From Massilia varians (GTDB lineage Bacteria; Pseudomonadota; Gammaproteobacteria; Burkholderiales; Burkholderiaceae_D), in assembly GCF_027923905.1 (NCBI RefSeq), contig NZ_AP026966.1, forward strand, positions 124,001 to 188,000: a DNA stretch of 64,000 nucleotides. The letters are read 5' to 3'. Position numbers and translations under genes: made by a program. Positions 48,538 to 58,286 of the stretch are shown here, piece by piece (within the stretch, counting starts at the first letter, position 1; every line of letters starts with the position of its first letter). Below the pieces are notes generated by a model. It saw only the letters and a list, made by a program, of their open reading frames with translations, ran no database searches and was not told the DNA's origin.

Positions 48538-49581
48538 TCATGAAACGGCAGGCTCGAGCAGGGTCACGGTACGGGCGGCAGTGTCGAGGGTGGCACGCAC
48601 GCCGACGGGGATCGTGAACTGGTGCCGGATGTGGCCGATCGAATAGCCGGTCACCGCCGGGATCCGCAAGGGCTTGAGATGCTGGTCGAAGGTTTCGTCC
48701 AGGCTCAGCGAGCGCCTGCCCTCCTGCGGCGCGCAGTCTTCGCAGATGCCGACCATGATGCCGGCCGCGTTGGCGAAGCCGACCGACAGGTCGAGCTGGG
48801 TCATCCAGCGGTCCAGGCGGTAGGGCGCCTCGTCCACCTCTTCCAGGAACAGCAGGCCCTTGCGGAAGTCCGCCGCATAGGGCGTGCCGCACAGGGCCGC
48901 CACGATCGACAGGTTGCCGCCCAGGAGCGCTCCGGTGGCCGTGCCCGAGGTCAGGGTGCGGATACCGAAGTGCGGCATGGTCTCGGCCTTCAGGGCGTTT
49001 TCCGGCGCCATCGGGATCGTGTAGCTGGGCTGCGGATCGCATAGCACCGCCATCATGTGCTCGCGCGGATAGTCGGCCAGCGTCGACGAGGCCACCGGGC
49101 CGTGGAAAGTCACCAGGCCGGTCTTGTTGTGGATCGCCAGGTGCAGCGCCGTGATGTCCGAGTAGCCGAGCAAGATCTTCGGATGGCGGCGAATCATCCC
49201 ATAGTCGAGTTTCGACAGCAGCGAGATGCAGCCCGAGCCGCCGCGGATCGGCCAGATCATCTTCACGTCGGGATCGCCGAACATGGCGTGCAGGTCGGCC
49301 AGGCGCTGCTGCACCGAGCCCGCATAATTGCCGTGCACGGCATTGATGTAAGTGCCCACTTTGGCGCGCAGGCCGAGGGCTTCGATGTTCCTGACGGCTT
49401 TCTCGATCAGGCGCTCGTCGGCATAGCCGCCCGGGGCGACCAGGCCGACCAGGTCGCCGGGACGCAGGCGCGGGGGTTTGATGAGGCGGCCGGCGGAGCG
49501 CCGCGGGGCGGCGGCGGCCAGGCCGGGTGCGGAGAGAGCGGCTGCGACGGAAGCACCGAAGCCGCGCCGGCTGATGTTCAT
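48538..49581 (-). CDS. Murein LD-carboxypeptidase (peptidase S66), Tat-exported
   Basis: 347 aa from ATG 49581. The signal MNISRRGFGASVAAALSAPG has a twin-arginine motif, so the enzyme is probably exported folded. The S66 catalytic Ser lies in IRGGSGCISLL or LLGYSDITALH, with Glu/His partners in FLEEVDEAPYRLDRW and SIGHIRHQFTIPVG. Family members (LdcA) cut the terminal D-Ala from tetrapeptide stems in peptidoglycan recycling. E. coli LdcA is cytoplasmic, so the exported form here is notable. Confidence 0.9.
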   Translation of the reverse strand: MNISRRGFGASVAAALSAPGLAAAAPRRSAGRLIKPPRLRPGDLVGLVAPGGYADERLIEKAVRNIEALGLRAKVGTYINAVHGNYAGSVQQRLADLHAMFGDPDVKMIWPIRGGSGCISLLSKLDYGMIRRHPKILLGYSDITALHLAIHNKTGLVTFHGPVASSTLADYPREHMMAVLCDPQPSYTIPMAPENALKAETMPHFGIRTLTSGTATGALLGGNLSIVAALCGTPYAADFRKGLLFLEEVDEAPYRLDRWMTQLDLSVGFANAAGIMVGICEDCAPQEGRRSLSLDETFDQHLKPLRIPAVTGYSIGHIRHQFTIPVGVRATLDTAARTVTLLEPAVS

Positions 49582-49602
49582 ACGCGACTTAACAAAGAAA
49601 AA

Positions 49603-49646
49603 CGGCCCGCGCCGTGGAAGCTTGCGCTTCCATCGACAGCGGGCCG
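49603..49646 (-). terminator. Terminator of the TonB-dependent receptor gene
   Basis: On the minus strand: CGGCCCGC ... GCGGGCCG outer stem with an inner TGGAAGC-GCAA-GCTTCCA hairpin, then TTTTTC. It lies about 30 bases after the receptor stop. Confidence 0.82.
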
Positions 49647-49674
49647 CTGTGGACAATCAACTTGGGCGATCAGC

Positions 49675-52524
49675 TTAGAAGAACTTGTAGGTCGCCATCA
49701 GGGTGAACGAGCGGCCACGCGGATCGGCCACGCGCGGCTCCCAGGTGCTGCCCGCGCCGGTGTTGCCGTCGTAGGTGATCGCGAACGGCGGATCTTCATC
49801 CAGCAGGTTCTTGATGCCGGCGGTCAGCGACAGGTTCTTGAAGCCGGTGTAGGTAGTCGTCAGGTGGAAGATCGAGTACGCATCCACTTTCGGATTCCAG
49901 TTGGCCGGCTTCACCAGGCCGTTGGCCACGCCCGGCAGCACCTGGTCGTCATAGCCCGAACGGTAGATGTTCTGCAGCATGGTGCTCCAGTTGCCGTGCT
50001 TGTAGGTCGCGTAGGCGCTGTGCTTCCACTTCAGGCCCAGGTCGCCGGTGAAGACGAAGCGGCCCACTTCGCTCTTGCCGAACTCGGCATTGGTGGTGGC
50101 GCGCGACTTCTTCTCCAGCAGGCGCGAACCGTCGATGCCCAGGGTCCACTGCGAACCGGTGCTGAACTTGCCGTTGAAGCGGGCGCCCAGCTCGAGGCCG
50201 CGGGTGATGCGCTCGCCGGCATTCACCCAGCGCTGGTCGATGATGGCGATGTTACCGGCCGCGTCGCGGATGAACTGATCCTTGAACAGGTTGTAGTTCG
50301 CCACCATGGTCGCGGTGCTGAACGAATCGATGGTGTTCTGCTTGCGGATCTCCCACAGGTCGGCGTTGGCCGAGAACCAGTTGAACGGCTCGATCACGAC
50401 ACCGACGGTGCCCTGCTTCGCGGTTTCCGGTCCCAGGTTCGACTTGCCGCCGGTGATGTAGTTCGGGGTGATCGCTTCGCAGCCCGGCTTGGTCGCGTCG
50501 ACCAGGCCGCTCGGGCACTTGGCCGGGTCGACCAGGTCCTTGCCGGCGTACGGCGATTCGGTGACGCCGTTGAACAGCTGGTTGAACGACGGGGCGCGGA
50601 AGCCTTCGTTGTACGAACCGCGGAACAGCAGCTGCGGGATCGGCTGGTAGCGGAACGAGACCTTCGGATTGGTGGTGGCGCCGATGCCGCTGTAGTGGTC
50701 GCGGCGGATGGCCAGGGTCACGTCGAGGTTCTTGACGACCGGAACCAGCAGTTCGGCGTACACGGCCTTGATGTCGCGGTGCACGTTGTCCAGCGCGTTG
50801 GCGTCGTCGAAAGGCGCGTTCAGGATCGCCGGACGGGCGGCCGCGGCGCGCTTGTCGCCGTTGAACTTGTACTCTTCGCGGCGCAGGTCGAAGCCGACCG
50901 CACCCATCACCGCGCCGGCCGGCAGGTTGAACAGCTCGCCCGACAGCGCGCCGTCGAGCTGGGTCAGGATGGTCTTGCCGCCATACAGGGTGACGCCCGC
51001 GGCCGAGGTGGCCTTGATCGCGTCGATCGCCGCCTGCGACTGGGTCTGGCCCGGCAGCAGGAAGGGGTTGACGATGCCCGAGCCCAGCACATTGGCCAGG
51101 GCAACGGTGTAGTTGTAGCCGGTGCCCAGGCGCGATTCCGATTCGCTGAAGGCGCGCGACATGCCGACGCGGTAGTCATAGGTGCGGCCGAACAGGTTGA
51201 GCGGGCCGTCGGCGCCGACCAGCAGGCGAGCGGCCTTGGATTCGGTCACGATTTCGCGGTTGCCGCACTCCATGCAGCGCCAGCGGTAGGCGATCGGCAG
51301 GCCGTAGTTGGCCGAGATGCTCGGGAACACCTTGACCAGCGCGTTGTAGACGCTGTCGTAGGCGGCGCCGGTGCGCGGATAGAAGGAGGTGGCGCCGAAG
51401 GTCGATGCGGACGGCGAAATCTGGTTCGGCGAGAAGCGCTTGGCCACTTCCACGTTCGAGGCCACGCCTTCGATGAAGAACTGGTGGTCGCCCGACTGGA
51501 AGGTGGCGCGCGCCAGCGCATTGCTGTTCTTGACCGGCTGCTGCAGCACGGCCGCGCGGCCGGTGTCCCAGGCGCAGCCGTAGGCGGCGCCGGCGCTGTT
51601 CCACAGTTTCTCGTCGTACGGGCCCATGCCGTCGATGCTGTTGCAGCCAGCGCCGCCCGGCAGGTCGAGCAAGCTGATGCCGTTATAGGTGGTGGTGCCG
51701 CCGCCCGGCAGGGTCGGGCCGGTGCCGGTGCGCGACAGCAGGGTCGGCGCCAGGGTGGTGGCGAACACGTTGGCGCTTGGCGAGCCGCGGGTATCCACCG
51801 ACACGCCGCGGTCCGGCTGGAAGGTGTTCACGAAGTCGCGCTGGTCGCCGCGCAGGGCCTTGTTCTGGCTGTGCGCGAAGGTCGCCAGCACGTTCCAGCC
51901 GTCGACCTGCAGGTCGCCCCAGCCGCCGGTGACCGACGCGCGGCCGATCTCGCTGCCGCCCGCCTCGGTGACGTCGACGAAGGCCTGGGTTTCCAGGCCC
52001 TGGTAGTTCTTTTTCAGGATGAAGTTGATCACGCCGCCGATCGCGTCGGTGCCGTAGATCGCGGAAGCGCCGTCCTTCAGCACCTCGACGCGCTCCACCG
52101 CCGCCATCGGGATCGAGTTCAGGTCGACCGCCGAGCCCTTCATGCCGTGGGTCGCCACGCGGCGGCCGTTCAGCAGCACCAGGGTCGAATCGGCGCCCTG
52201 GCCGCGCAGGTTGGCCGAGGAGGCGCCATTGTTACCGCGCTGCGCACCCGAGGTGACGTCGGCATTCGAGGCCAGGTTGTCGGAACCGTTGCCGTTGACG
52301 TTCAGCGTCGCGATCAGTTGCTCTGCGGTAACGATACCTTGCGACTCCAATTGCTTGGCCGTGATGACCTCGACCGGCAGCGCGCCTTCCTTGGCGATGC
52401 GCTTGATGCTACTGCCGGTGATCTCGACACGCTGGACTGGACCGGTAATCTGCACATTCTGTGCGATGGCCGGGCTGACCGCGCCCATCAGGGCGATCAA
52501 TTGAGCGAGCTTTTTTACCTTCAC
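49675..52524 (-). CDS. TonB-dependent outer-membrane receptor
   Basis: 949 aa from a GTG start (52524) preceded by TAGGAG. Signal peptide 1-21 (LIALMGAVSPAIAQ), a TonB-box-like VQRVEITGSSIKR, a plug domain (VLLNGRRVATHG, DGASAIYGTDAIGGVINFIL), then a beta barrel ending in an aromatic residue (LMATYKFF). A cysteine pair in RWRCMECGNRE lies in an extracellular loop. This plug type (CirA/oar-like receptors without an N-terminal signalling extension) often takes up carbohydrates or peptides. The gene lies between the S66 peptidase and an oligopeptide-binding protein on the same strand. Confidence 0.93.
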   Translation of the reverse strand: MKVKKLAQLIALMGAVSPAIAQNVQITGPVQRVEITGSSIKRIAKEGALPVEVITAKQLESQGIVTAEQLIATLNVNGNGSDNLASNADVTSGAQRGNNGASSANLRGQGADSTLVLLNGRRVATHGMKGSAVDLNSIPMAAVERVEVLKDGASAIYGTDAIGGVINFILKKNYQGLETQAFVDVTEAGGSEIGRASVTGGWGDLQVDGWNVLATFAHSQNKALRGDQRDFVNTFQPDRGVSVDTRGSPSANVFATTLAPTLLSRTGTGPTLPGGGTTTYNGISLLDLPGGAGCNSIDGMGPYDEKLWNSAGAAYGCAWDTGRAAVLQQPVKNSNALARATFQSGDHQFFIEGVASNVEVAKRFSPNQISPSASTFGATSFYPRTGAAYDSVYNALVKVFPSISANYGLPIAYRWRCMECGNREIVTESKAARLLVGADGPLNLFGRTYDYRVGMSRAFSESESRLGTGYNYTVALANVLGSGIVNPFLLPGQTQSQAAIDAIKATSAAGVTLYGGKTILTQLDGALSGELFNLPAGAVMGAVGFDLRREEYKFNGDKRAAAARPAILNAPFDDANALDNVHRDIKAVYAELLVPVVKNLDVTLAIRRDHYSGIGATTNPKVSFRYQPIPQLLFRGSYNEGFRAPSFNQLFNGVTESPYAGKDLVDPAKCPSGLVDATKPGCEAITPNYITGGKSNLGPETAKQGTVGVVIEPFNWFSANADLWEIRKQNTIDSFSTATMVANYNLFKDQFIRDAAGNIAIIDQRWVNAGERITRGLELGARFNGKFSTGSQWTLGIDGSRLLEKKSRATTNAEFGKSEVGRFVFTGDLGLKWKHSAYATYKHGNWSTMLQNIYRSGYDDQVLPGVANGLVKPANWNPKVDAYSIFHLTTTYTGFKNLSLTAGIKNLLDEDPPFAITYDGNTGAGSTWEPRVADPRGRSFTLMATYKFF

Positions 52525-52707
52525 GCGTTTCTCCTAACGTTTTCCCTTGGCGACCTGGATGTCCGGCCGGTTTCATTGTCGCAATGTCTTGGCATTACGT
52601 TATTTTTCGATTTCAGGGTAAGCCTTCTTATTTACAGCTATCCAATGAAATATCCGGCGGCCAGTATAACTAAGGGGAATGTTTTATTTAGGAAAAACTC
52701 ACCAAAT

Positions 52708-54441
52708 CTAGCGCCCTCCTCTGCCAGAGCGTGCCCTTTGCGCAACATCGACATCCAGATAACGCCAGGCCGTGAGTTCGACAGGATGGCGTTTGTAGTT
52801 TTTCAACCACGGATGGCGCAGATCGCCCGACAAGACCTGGGTCAGCGGCACCCACGGGTTATAGGCGTGGATCAGCTGGTTCATCTCGAAATACAGCTTC
52901 TGGCGCGCGGGGCTGTCGCCCAACAGGCGCGCCTGTTCGTAGCGCTCGTTGTAGGCCGGCAGGTTGAAGCGCGAATAATTGGCGCGGCCGGCATTCGGGC
53001 CGTACAGGAGCTGGTAGAAGTTGTCGCCGTCGGGGAAGTCGGCGATCCAGTTGCTCTCGAACATCTGGACCGTGCCCAGGCGCGAGGCCTTGATGATCTC
53101 GGTTTTCTTGTCGGACTTGAAGCTCACGCGCAGGCCGATCGCATTCAGGCACTTGCGCCACAGCTCGTCGCGCAGGCGGCCGCCGACCGTGGCCTCGCTG
53201 TGCATGATCAGGGTCAGCGGCTTGTTATCAGGCGTGCGCCGAAACCCGTCCGGGTCGCGCCGGGTGTAGCCGTAGCGGTCCAGCAGCGCGTTGGCCAGGG
53301 CCGGGTCATAGGGCACCGGGCTGCGGTAGTGCGGGTCGTAGCCCAGCACGTTGGGCGGCAGCGGCGACTCGGCCTTGATCGCGAAGCCCTTCTTCAGCAG
53401 GGCGATGTCCTCGGCATTGTTGTAGGACATCGCGATCGCACGGCGCAGCGCCACCTTGTCCTTGCCGTAGCCGCCGACCACCGGGTCGTTCATGTTCATC
53501 CACATGTAGTAGGTCTGCAGCACCGGAAAGCGCGACAGCACGATGCCGCGCGCCGCCAGCTCCGGCTTCAACTGGCCGTCGCGCACCACCATGTCGGTCA
53601 TCGATTCGGGAATCTGTTCCAGGTAGTCGTACTCGGCGTTCAGGAAGCCCAGCATGCGGCCCTGGAATTCCTCGGCGATGCGCACTTCGACCCGGTCGAC
53701 GCGCGGCAGGCGCTTGCCTTCCAATGCCGCCGCGATCGCCTTGTCCTCGGCGCTGTACTTCCCTTCTTCGCCCGGGGTGGCCTGGAACACTGCGCTCGAA
53801 TCGGGATTGGCCAGCAGGACGATCCGGTCGCTGCGCTTCCATTCGCCCACCATGAAGGGGCCGGTGCCGACCGGGTGGTTGCCGGCCTGGCCGGGATAGG
53901 CGTCGATCACTTCGCGCGCCACCGCGCTTGATGCCGGCATCGCCAGGTAGTACAGGAAGTTGTTGTCCGGGGCCTTGAGGCGGATGCGCAAGGTATGGCG
54001 GTCGAGCGCGCGCAGCTCGGCCACGCCCTGGAAGGTGGCGGCCCAGGGCGACCTGGTGGCCGGATCGAGCAGGCGCCCGATGCTGTAGACGTAGTCCTGC
54101 GCGCTCATCTCGCGCTTCGCCCCTTTGAAAGCCGGGTCCGGGGTGAAGTAGACACCGGGGCGGATGCGGAAGGTATAGGTCAGGCCGTCGGCGCTCACCT
54201 CGGGCATGGCGGCCGCCGTGTTCGGGCGCAGCTTCGCCGGGCGCGCCAGGTAGTCGTAGCGCAGCAGGGGGTCGAACAGGTTTTCCAGCAGCGAGAGGGT
54301 GGCATTGTCCGAGGCCACGGCCGGGTCCAGGCCGGTTTCGCTGGTGGACAGGAACATGCGCAGGACTTTTTCCTGCGCGCCCGCGCTACCGGCGCACAGC
54401 AGGGAGAACAGGAGGGCGGCGGCGGTCAGGCGGAATCTCAT
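52708..54441 (-). CDS. ABC transporter substrate-binding protein, family 5 (oligopeptide type)
   Basis: 577 aa from ATG 54441. Signal peptide 1-22 (AAALLFSLLCAGSAGAQ). SBP family 5 signatures: EKVLRMFLSTSETGLDPA, LTYTFRIRPGVYFTPDPAF and VGTGPFMVGEWKRSDRIVL. Binds peptides or related solutes in the periplasm. No permease or ATPase gene is adjacent, so it must work with components elsewhere. An open frame continues upstream but is antisense to the start of the next gene. Confidence 0.9.
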   Translation of the reverse strand: MRFRLTAAALLFSLLCAGSAGAQEKVLRMFLSTSETGLDPAVASDNATLSLLENLFDPLLRYDYLARPAKLRPNTAAAMPEVSADGLTYTFRIRPGVYFTPDPAFKGAKREMSAQDYVYSIGRLLDPATRSPWAATFQGVAELRALDRHTLRIRLKAPDNNFLYYLAMPASSAVAREVIDAYPGQAGNHPVGTGPFMVGEWKRSDRIVLLANPDSSAVFQATPGEEGKYSAEDKAIAAALEGKRLPRVDRVEVRIAEEFQGRMLGFLNAEYDYLEQIPESMTDMVVRDGQLKPELAARGIVLSRFPVLQTYYMWMNMNDPVVGGYGKDKVALRRAIAMSYNNAEDIALLKKGFAIKAESPLPPNVLGYDPHYRSPVPYDPALANALLDRYGYTRRDPDGFRRTPDNKPLTLIMHSEATVGGRLRDELWRKCLNAIGLRVSFKSDKKTEIIKASRLGTVQMFESNWIADFPDGDNFYQLLYGPNAGRANYSRFNLPAYNERYEQARLLGDSPARQKLYFEMNQLIHAYNPWVPLTQVLSGDLRHPWLKNYKRHPVELTAWRYLDVDVAQRARSGRGGR

Positions 54442-54609
54442 GGGGAAGGGAGGTGCGTGGAAGGCCTGCCTATCATATGCGCGCCCGCTTTGCAGGAGCA
54501 ATAGGCATAACTTTTTCACATGGCGCGGATGCATTCTTTCATCTGTGCAGCTTGTTCCCGGCCTATACTCTCCGCTGCACAATCGTACGATCTCAGCAGC
54601 GGCACTCAC

Positions 54610-55848
54610 ATGGCACTCAATTACATCTGGACTGGCTTCTTCCTCGTCGGCTTCATCGCGGCACTCGCGCAATGGCTGTTCCTGGGCGATACCGAAATCT
54701 TCAAGCGCATCATCGACGGCACCTTCTCGTCGGCCAAGATGGCGGTGATGGACATCGCCCTGCCGCTGGCCGGCGTGATGACGCTCTGGCTGGGCATCAT
54801 GAACGTCGGCGAAAAAGCCGGCGCCATCAACCTGTTCGCGCGCGTCATCGCGCCCTTCTTCTCGCGCATCTTCCCGGGCGTGCCGAAGGACCACCCGGCC
54901 AACGGCCACATGGTGATGAACTTCTCGGCCAACATGCTCGGCCTGGACAATGCCGCCACCCCCTTCGGCCTGAAGGCCATGGAAAGCCTGCAGACGCTGA
55001 ACCCGAGCAAGGACGAGGCCAGCGACGCGCAGATCATGTTCCTGGTGATCCAGACCTCGGGCCTGACCATCATCCCGCTGGCGATCATGGCCCAGCGCGC
55101 CATCCTGGGTGCCGCGAATCCGGCCGACATCTTCATCCCGACCCTGATCGCGACCTACTGCTCGACCATGACCGGCATCATCGCCGTCAGCCTGCGCCAG
55201 CGCATCAACCTGCTGCACCCGGCCGTGTTCGGCTGGATCGGCGGCCTGACCGCGCTCATCGGCCTGCTGGTCTGGTACTTCACGGTCTTCCTCGACAAAG
55301 CGCAGATCCAGCTGGTCTCGGTGGTTGCCGCCAACCTGATCCTGTTCTCGATCATCGCCGCTTTCATGGTCGGCGCGCTGGCCAAGCGGGTGAACGTATT
55401 CGAAGCCTTCATCGAGGGCGCCAAGGGCGGCATCGAGACTTCGCTGCGGATCATCCCCTACCTGGTCGGCATGCTGGTGGCGATCAGCGTGGTGCGTAAC
55501 TCGGGCATCCTGGGCCTGATCGTGAGCGGCTTCGCCTGGATCTGCACCGCGCTCGGCCTGCCGACCGACTTCGTCGGCGCGCTGCCGACCGCGCTGATGA
55601 AACCGCTCTCGGGCAGCGGCTCACGCGCCATGATGATCGACGCCATGACCACCTACGGCGTCGACTCCTTCGTGGGCCGCCTGGCCAGCATCCTGCAAGG
55701 CGCCGCCGACACCACTTTCTATATCATCGCGCTGTATTTCGGTTCGGTCGGCATCCGCAAGACCCGCTATGCGATCGGCTACGGCCTGCTGGCCGACCTG
55801 GCCGGCGTCATCGGCGCCGTCTTCGTCGCCTACCTGTTCTTCGGTTAA
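54610..55848 (+). CDS. SpmA/SpmB fusion, nucleoside-recognition (Gate) membrane protein
   Basis: 412 aa from ATG 54610. Two Gate domains in tandem: the SpmA-like half (ANMLGLDNAATPFGLKAM near 100) and the SpmB-like half (GGIETSLRIIPYLVGMLVA, LMKPLSGSGSRAMMIDAM, LQGAADTTFYIIALYFGSVG). About eight membrane segments. In Bacillus SpmA and SpmB are separate proteins affecting spore maturation; in non-sporulating Proteobacteria the fused form has unknown function. A 13-bp gap to dacB suggests one operon with a peptidoglycan enzyme. Confidence 0.92.
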   Translation: MALNYIWTGFFLVGFIAALAQWLFLGDTEIFKRIIDGTFSSAKMAVMDIALPLAGVMTLWLGIMNVGEKAGAINLFARVIAPFFSRIFPGVPKDHPANGHMVMNFSANMLGLDNAATPFGLKAMESLQTLNPSKDEASDAQIMFLVIQTSGLTIIPLAIMAQRAILGAANPADIFIPTLIATYCSTMTGIIAVSLRQRINLLHPAVFGWIGGLTALIGLLVWYFTVFLDKAQIQLVSVVAANLILFSIIAAFMVGALAKRVNVFEAFIEGAKGGIETSLRIIPYLVGMLVAISVVRNSGILGLIVSGFAWICTALGLPTDFVGALPTALMKPLSGSGSRAMMIDAMTTYGVDSFVGRLASILQGAADTTFYIIALYFGSVGIRKTRYAIGYGLLADLAGVIGAVFVAYLFFG

Positions 55849-55861
55849 TCAAGGAGTCACC

Positions 55862-57352
55862 ATGCTGCGCCGTTTTGCCCTCGCCACCTTCCTCGCCGCC
55901 GTTCTAGGCAGTGCCCATGCCCAGCTGCCGGCGCCGGTCGCCCAGATGCTGGCGCAGCAGGGCCTGCCGGAAGATTCCCTGGGCGTGCTGGTGCTCAAGG
56001 GCGATAACGTGGTGCTGTCGCACCAGGCCGACCGGCCGATGCAGCCGGCATCGACCATGAAGCTGGTGACCACCATGGTCAGCCTGGAGCGCCTCGGCCC
56101 CGCCTTCCGCGGCCGCACCGAGCTGCGCACCACGGGCGAGATCCAGAAAGACGCCCTGCGCGGGAACTTGATCCTGAAGGGCGGCGCCGACGCCGACCTG
56201 TCCGGCGCAGACCTGGAAAACATGCTGCGCGCCCTGCACTACCAGGGTATCCGCCGCATTGAGGGCGACCTGGTGCTGGACCGCAGCCTGTGGCAGCCGG
56301 CGCGCGCGGACGTCGGCCTGCCGCCTTTCGACGAGTCGCCCGAGGCCTATTACAACCTGATCCCCGATGCGCTCCTGGTCAACAAGAACATGATCCAGAT
56401 CGACATGCGCTCGACCAACAAGCGCCTGAAGCTGGAGATGCAGCCGCAACTGGACCGCGTGAGCATCGGCTCCGCTATGACGCTCATCGACGCCGACTGC
56501 TCGACATGGGAAGACGGCTGGAAGCTGCCGGAAGCCGTGCGCCAGAAGGACGGCCGCATCAAGGTGATCCTGCACGGGACCTTCCCGAAGGACTGCGCGC
56601 GCAGCTACAGCATCAACGTGCTGGACCGCAACGACTACATCGAGCGCCTGTTCCGCCAGAAGTGGAAGGAACTGGGCGGAAAATTCAGCGGCAAGGCGGT
56701 CGAGGGCACGGCGCCGCCGGGCTCGACCCTGCTGGCCGAGCATACCTCGCGCATGCTGCCGGAACTGGTGCGCGACACCAACAAGCCTTCCGACAACGCG
56801 CTGGCGCGCACCCTGTTCCTGAGCCTGGGCAGCCTGCAGCCGGATCCGGCGGCGGGCAGCTTCGCCCTTCCCGCCACCGGCGAGCCGACCAGCGCGCGCG
56901 CCGATGCCGCCGTGCGCGAATGGATGCGCGGCCAGCGCATCGACGACACCGGCCTGGTGATGGAGAACGGTTCGGGCCTGTCGCGCCTCGAGCGCGTCAC
57001 GCCCCAGCAGATGGCCTACCTGCTGCAGGCGGGCCTGCGCAGCAACTGGGCGCCCGAGTTCCAGTCCAGCATGCCGATCGCCGGCATCGACGGCACCCTG
57101 CGCCGGCGCCTGCAGGGCACCCCGGCGGCAGGACGCGCACGCCTGAAGACCGGGACGCTGCGCAACGTGGTGGCGCTGGCGGGCTATGTGCCCGATGCGG
57201 ACGGGGTGCAGAACGTGTTCGTCGCCATCGTCAACAGCGAGCAGGCCGGCAACGGCCGCGGGCGCGCGGTGCTCGATGCGCTGGTGGACTGGGTGGCGCG
57301 TTCGGGAATGCCGTCGGCACCTGCACCGGTGCAGGCACCGGTCCTGCCCTAG
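55862..57352 (+). CDS. dacB: D-alanyl-D-alanine carboxypeptidase/endopeptidase (PBP4 type)
   Basis: 496 aa. Signal peptide 1-20 (ATFLAAVLGSAHA). Peptidase S13 motifs: SxxK in PASTMKL (Ser64, Lys67), SxN in PSDNALART (about 320) and KTG in RLKTGTLRN (about 427). The insertion between the first two motifs is typical of PBP4. Cleaves D-Ala-D-Ala ends and cross-links of peptidoglycan in the periplasm. The stop codon overlaps, tail to tail, the stop of the deacetylase on the other strand. Confidence 0.95.
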   Translation: MLRRFALATFLAAVLGSAHAQLPAPVAQMLAQQGLPEDSLGVLVLKGDNVVLSHQADRPMQPASTMKLVTTMVSLERLGPAFRGRTELRTTGEIQKDALRGNLILKGGADADLSGADLENMLRALHYQGIRRIEGDLVLDRSLWQPARADVGLPPFDESPEAYYNLIPDALLVNKNMIQIDMRSTNKRLKLEMQPQLDRVSIGSAMTLIDADCSTWEDGWKLPEAVRQKDGRIKVILHGTFPKDCARSYSINVLDRNDYIERLFRQKWKELGGKFSGKAVEGTAPPGSTLLAEHTSRMLPELVRDTNKPSDNALARTLFLSLGSLQPDPAAGSFALPATGEPTSARADAAVREWMRGQRIDDTGLVMENGSGLSRLERVTPQQMAYLLQAGLRSNWAPEFQSSMPIAGIDGTLRRRLQGTPAAGRARLKTGTLRNVVALAGYVPDADGVQNVFVAIVNSEQAGNGRGRAVLDALVDWVARSGMPSAPAPVQAPVLP

Positions 57353-58185
57353 AGCATCCGCTGGGCCGGGGCCGGCGGCTTCGGCGCCAGCTGGTAGACC
57401 CTGCCGCCAAGCGCATGCGCCGGGCTCGTGATGGTCCAGCCCATGTCTTCGAACAGGGTGATCACGTCGTCCAGCCACAACGCATTGATCAGGTTATGGT
57501 GCAGCAGGGCCACATGGGGTATGTCGCGGCCCTGGAGGCGCCAGGCCAGTTCGCGGTAGGTCTGGGCACGCTCGCGGACCTGCGCCAGGTAGGCCTGGCG
57601 GAAAGGTTCGAGGTCGGTGCGCGGGTCCTTGGCGAGCGCCTCGAGCAGTTCGCCGTTCAGGCGCCAGTCGGCGGTGTCGAGGGTCACGCGCGCATTGCGG
57701 TAGCCCTGCTCGTCCAGGAAGGCGCGCATGCCCTCGCGTTTTTCAGGCGTCCCGCCTTCGCGCAGGTAGGGAAAGCGGAACCATTTCTTGTAGCCGGGCA
57801 GCGCCGCGATGACGCGGTCGCAGTCGAGCACTTCCTGCTGGTACTGCGCCAGCGTGACCGCGGGGTCGTCCAGGTCCGGATGGGTCACCGTATGGTTGGC
57901 GATGACATGGCCGGCCAGCCCCCATGCCATTGCCATCGCCATCCCTTCGGGCCGGTGGGTGCCGAAGCCGGCGGTGACGAACAGCGCCGCCTGGACGCCG
58001 TGCTTGGCCAGCGCCGCCAGCATCGCGTCGTTGCGGGCCTGGGGCGACAGCAGCGGGGTGGCGGCCAGCGATGGACCGTCGTCGAAGCTCAGGGCCACCG
58101 ACTGCGCATGCAGCGGTGAAGACAGCAAGCAGCAGCTTGCGGCAAGCGCGCCGCACAGGCGGCGTACGTGATCGAAGGCAGGCAT
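57349..58185 (-). CDS. Polysaccharide deacetylase family protein (NodB-type), copy 1
   Basis: 278 aa from ATG 58185. Signal peptide 1-28. NodB motifs: metal-binding SFDDGP near residue 35, HTVTHPD near 95 and RFPYLREG near 136, then a late HHNLINALWLDD. Acts in the periplasm or is secreted; the substrate is not clear (peptidoglycan, chitin-like or exopolysaccharide). It is a tandem paralog of the next gene upstream, with the same order of motifs. Ends 4 bases into dacB, convergently. Confidence 0.9.
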   Translation of the reverse strand: MPAFDHVRRLCGALAASCCLLSSPLHAQSVALSFDDGPSLAATPLLSPQARNDAMLAALAKHGVQAALFVTAGFGTHRPEGMAMAMAWGLAGHVIANHTVTHPDLDDPAVTLAQYQQEVLDCDRVIAALPGYKKWFRFPYLREGGTPEKREGMRAFLDEQGYRNARVTLDTADWRLNGELLEALAKDPRTDLEPFRQAYLAQVRERAQTYRELAWRLQGRDIPHVALLHHNLINALWLDDVITLFEDMGWTITSPAHALGGRVYQLAPKPPAPAQRML

Positions 58186-58286
58186 CGGGGCGCTCCTTTC
58201 GGCATCGTCTGGACTAACTTTAGTACTGTCCAGCCCGCTACCTATGAGCCAGCGCAACGGCCTGGCGCGCCAGCCCGCGCCGCCCT

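Noticed and set aside
49057-53931. 1624-codon open frame antisense to the S66 peptidase, TonB receptor and peptide-binding genes
   Set aside because: Spans three real genes on the other strand and a terminator. Its composition is that of an antisense frame and no domain is visible.
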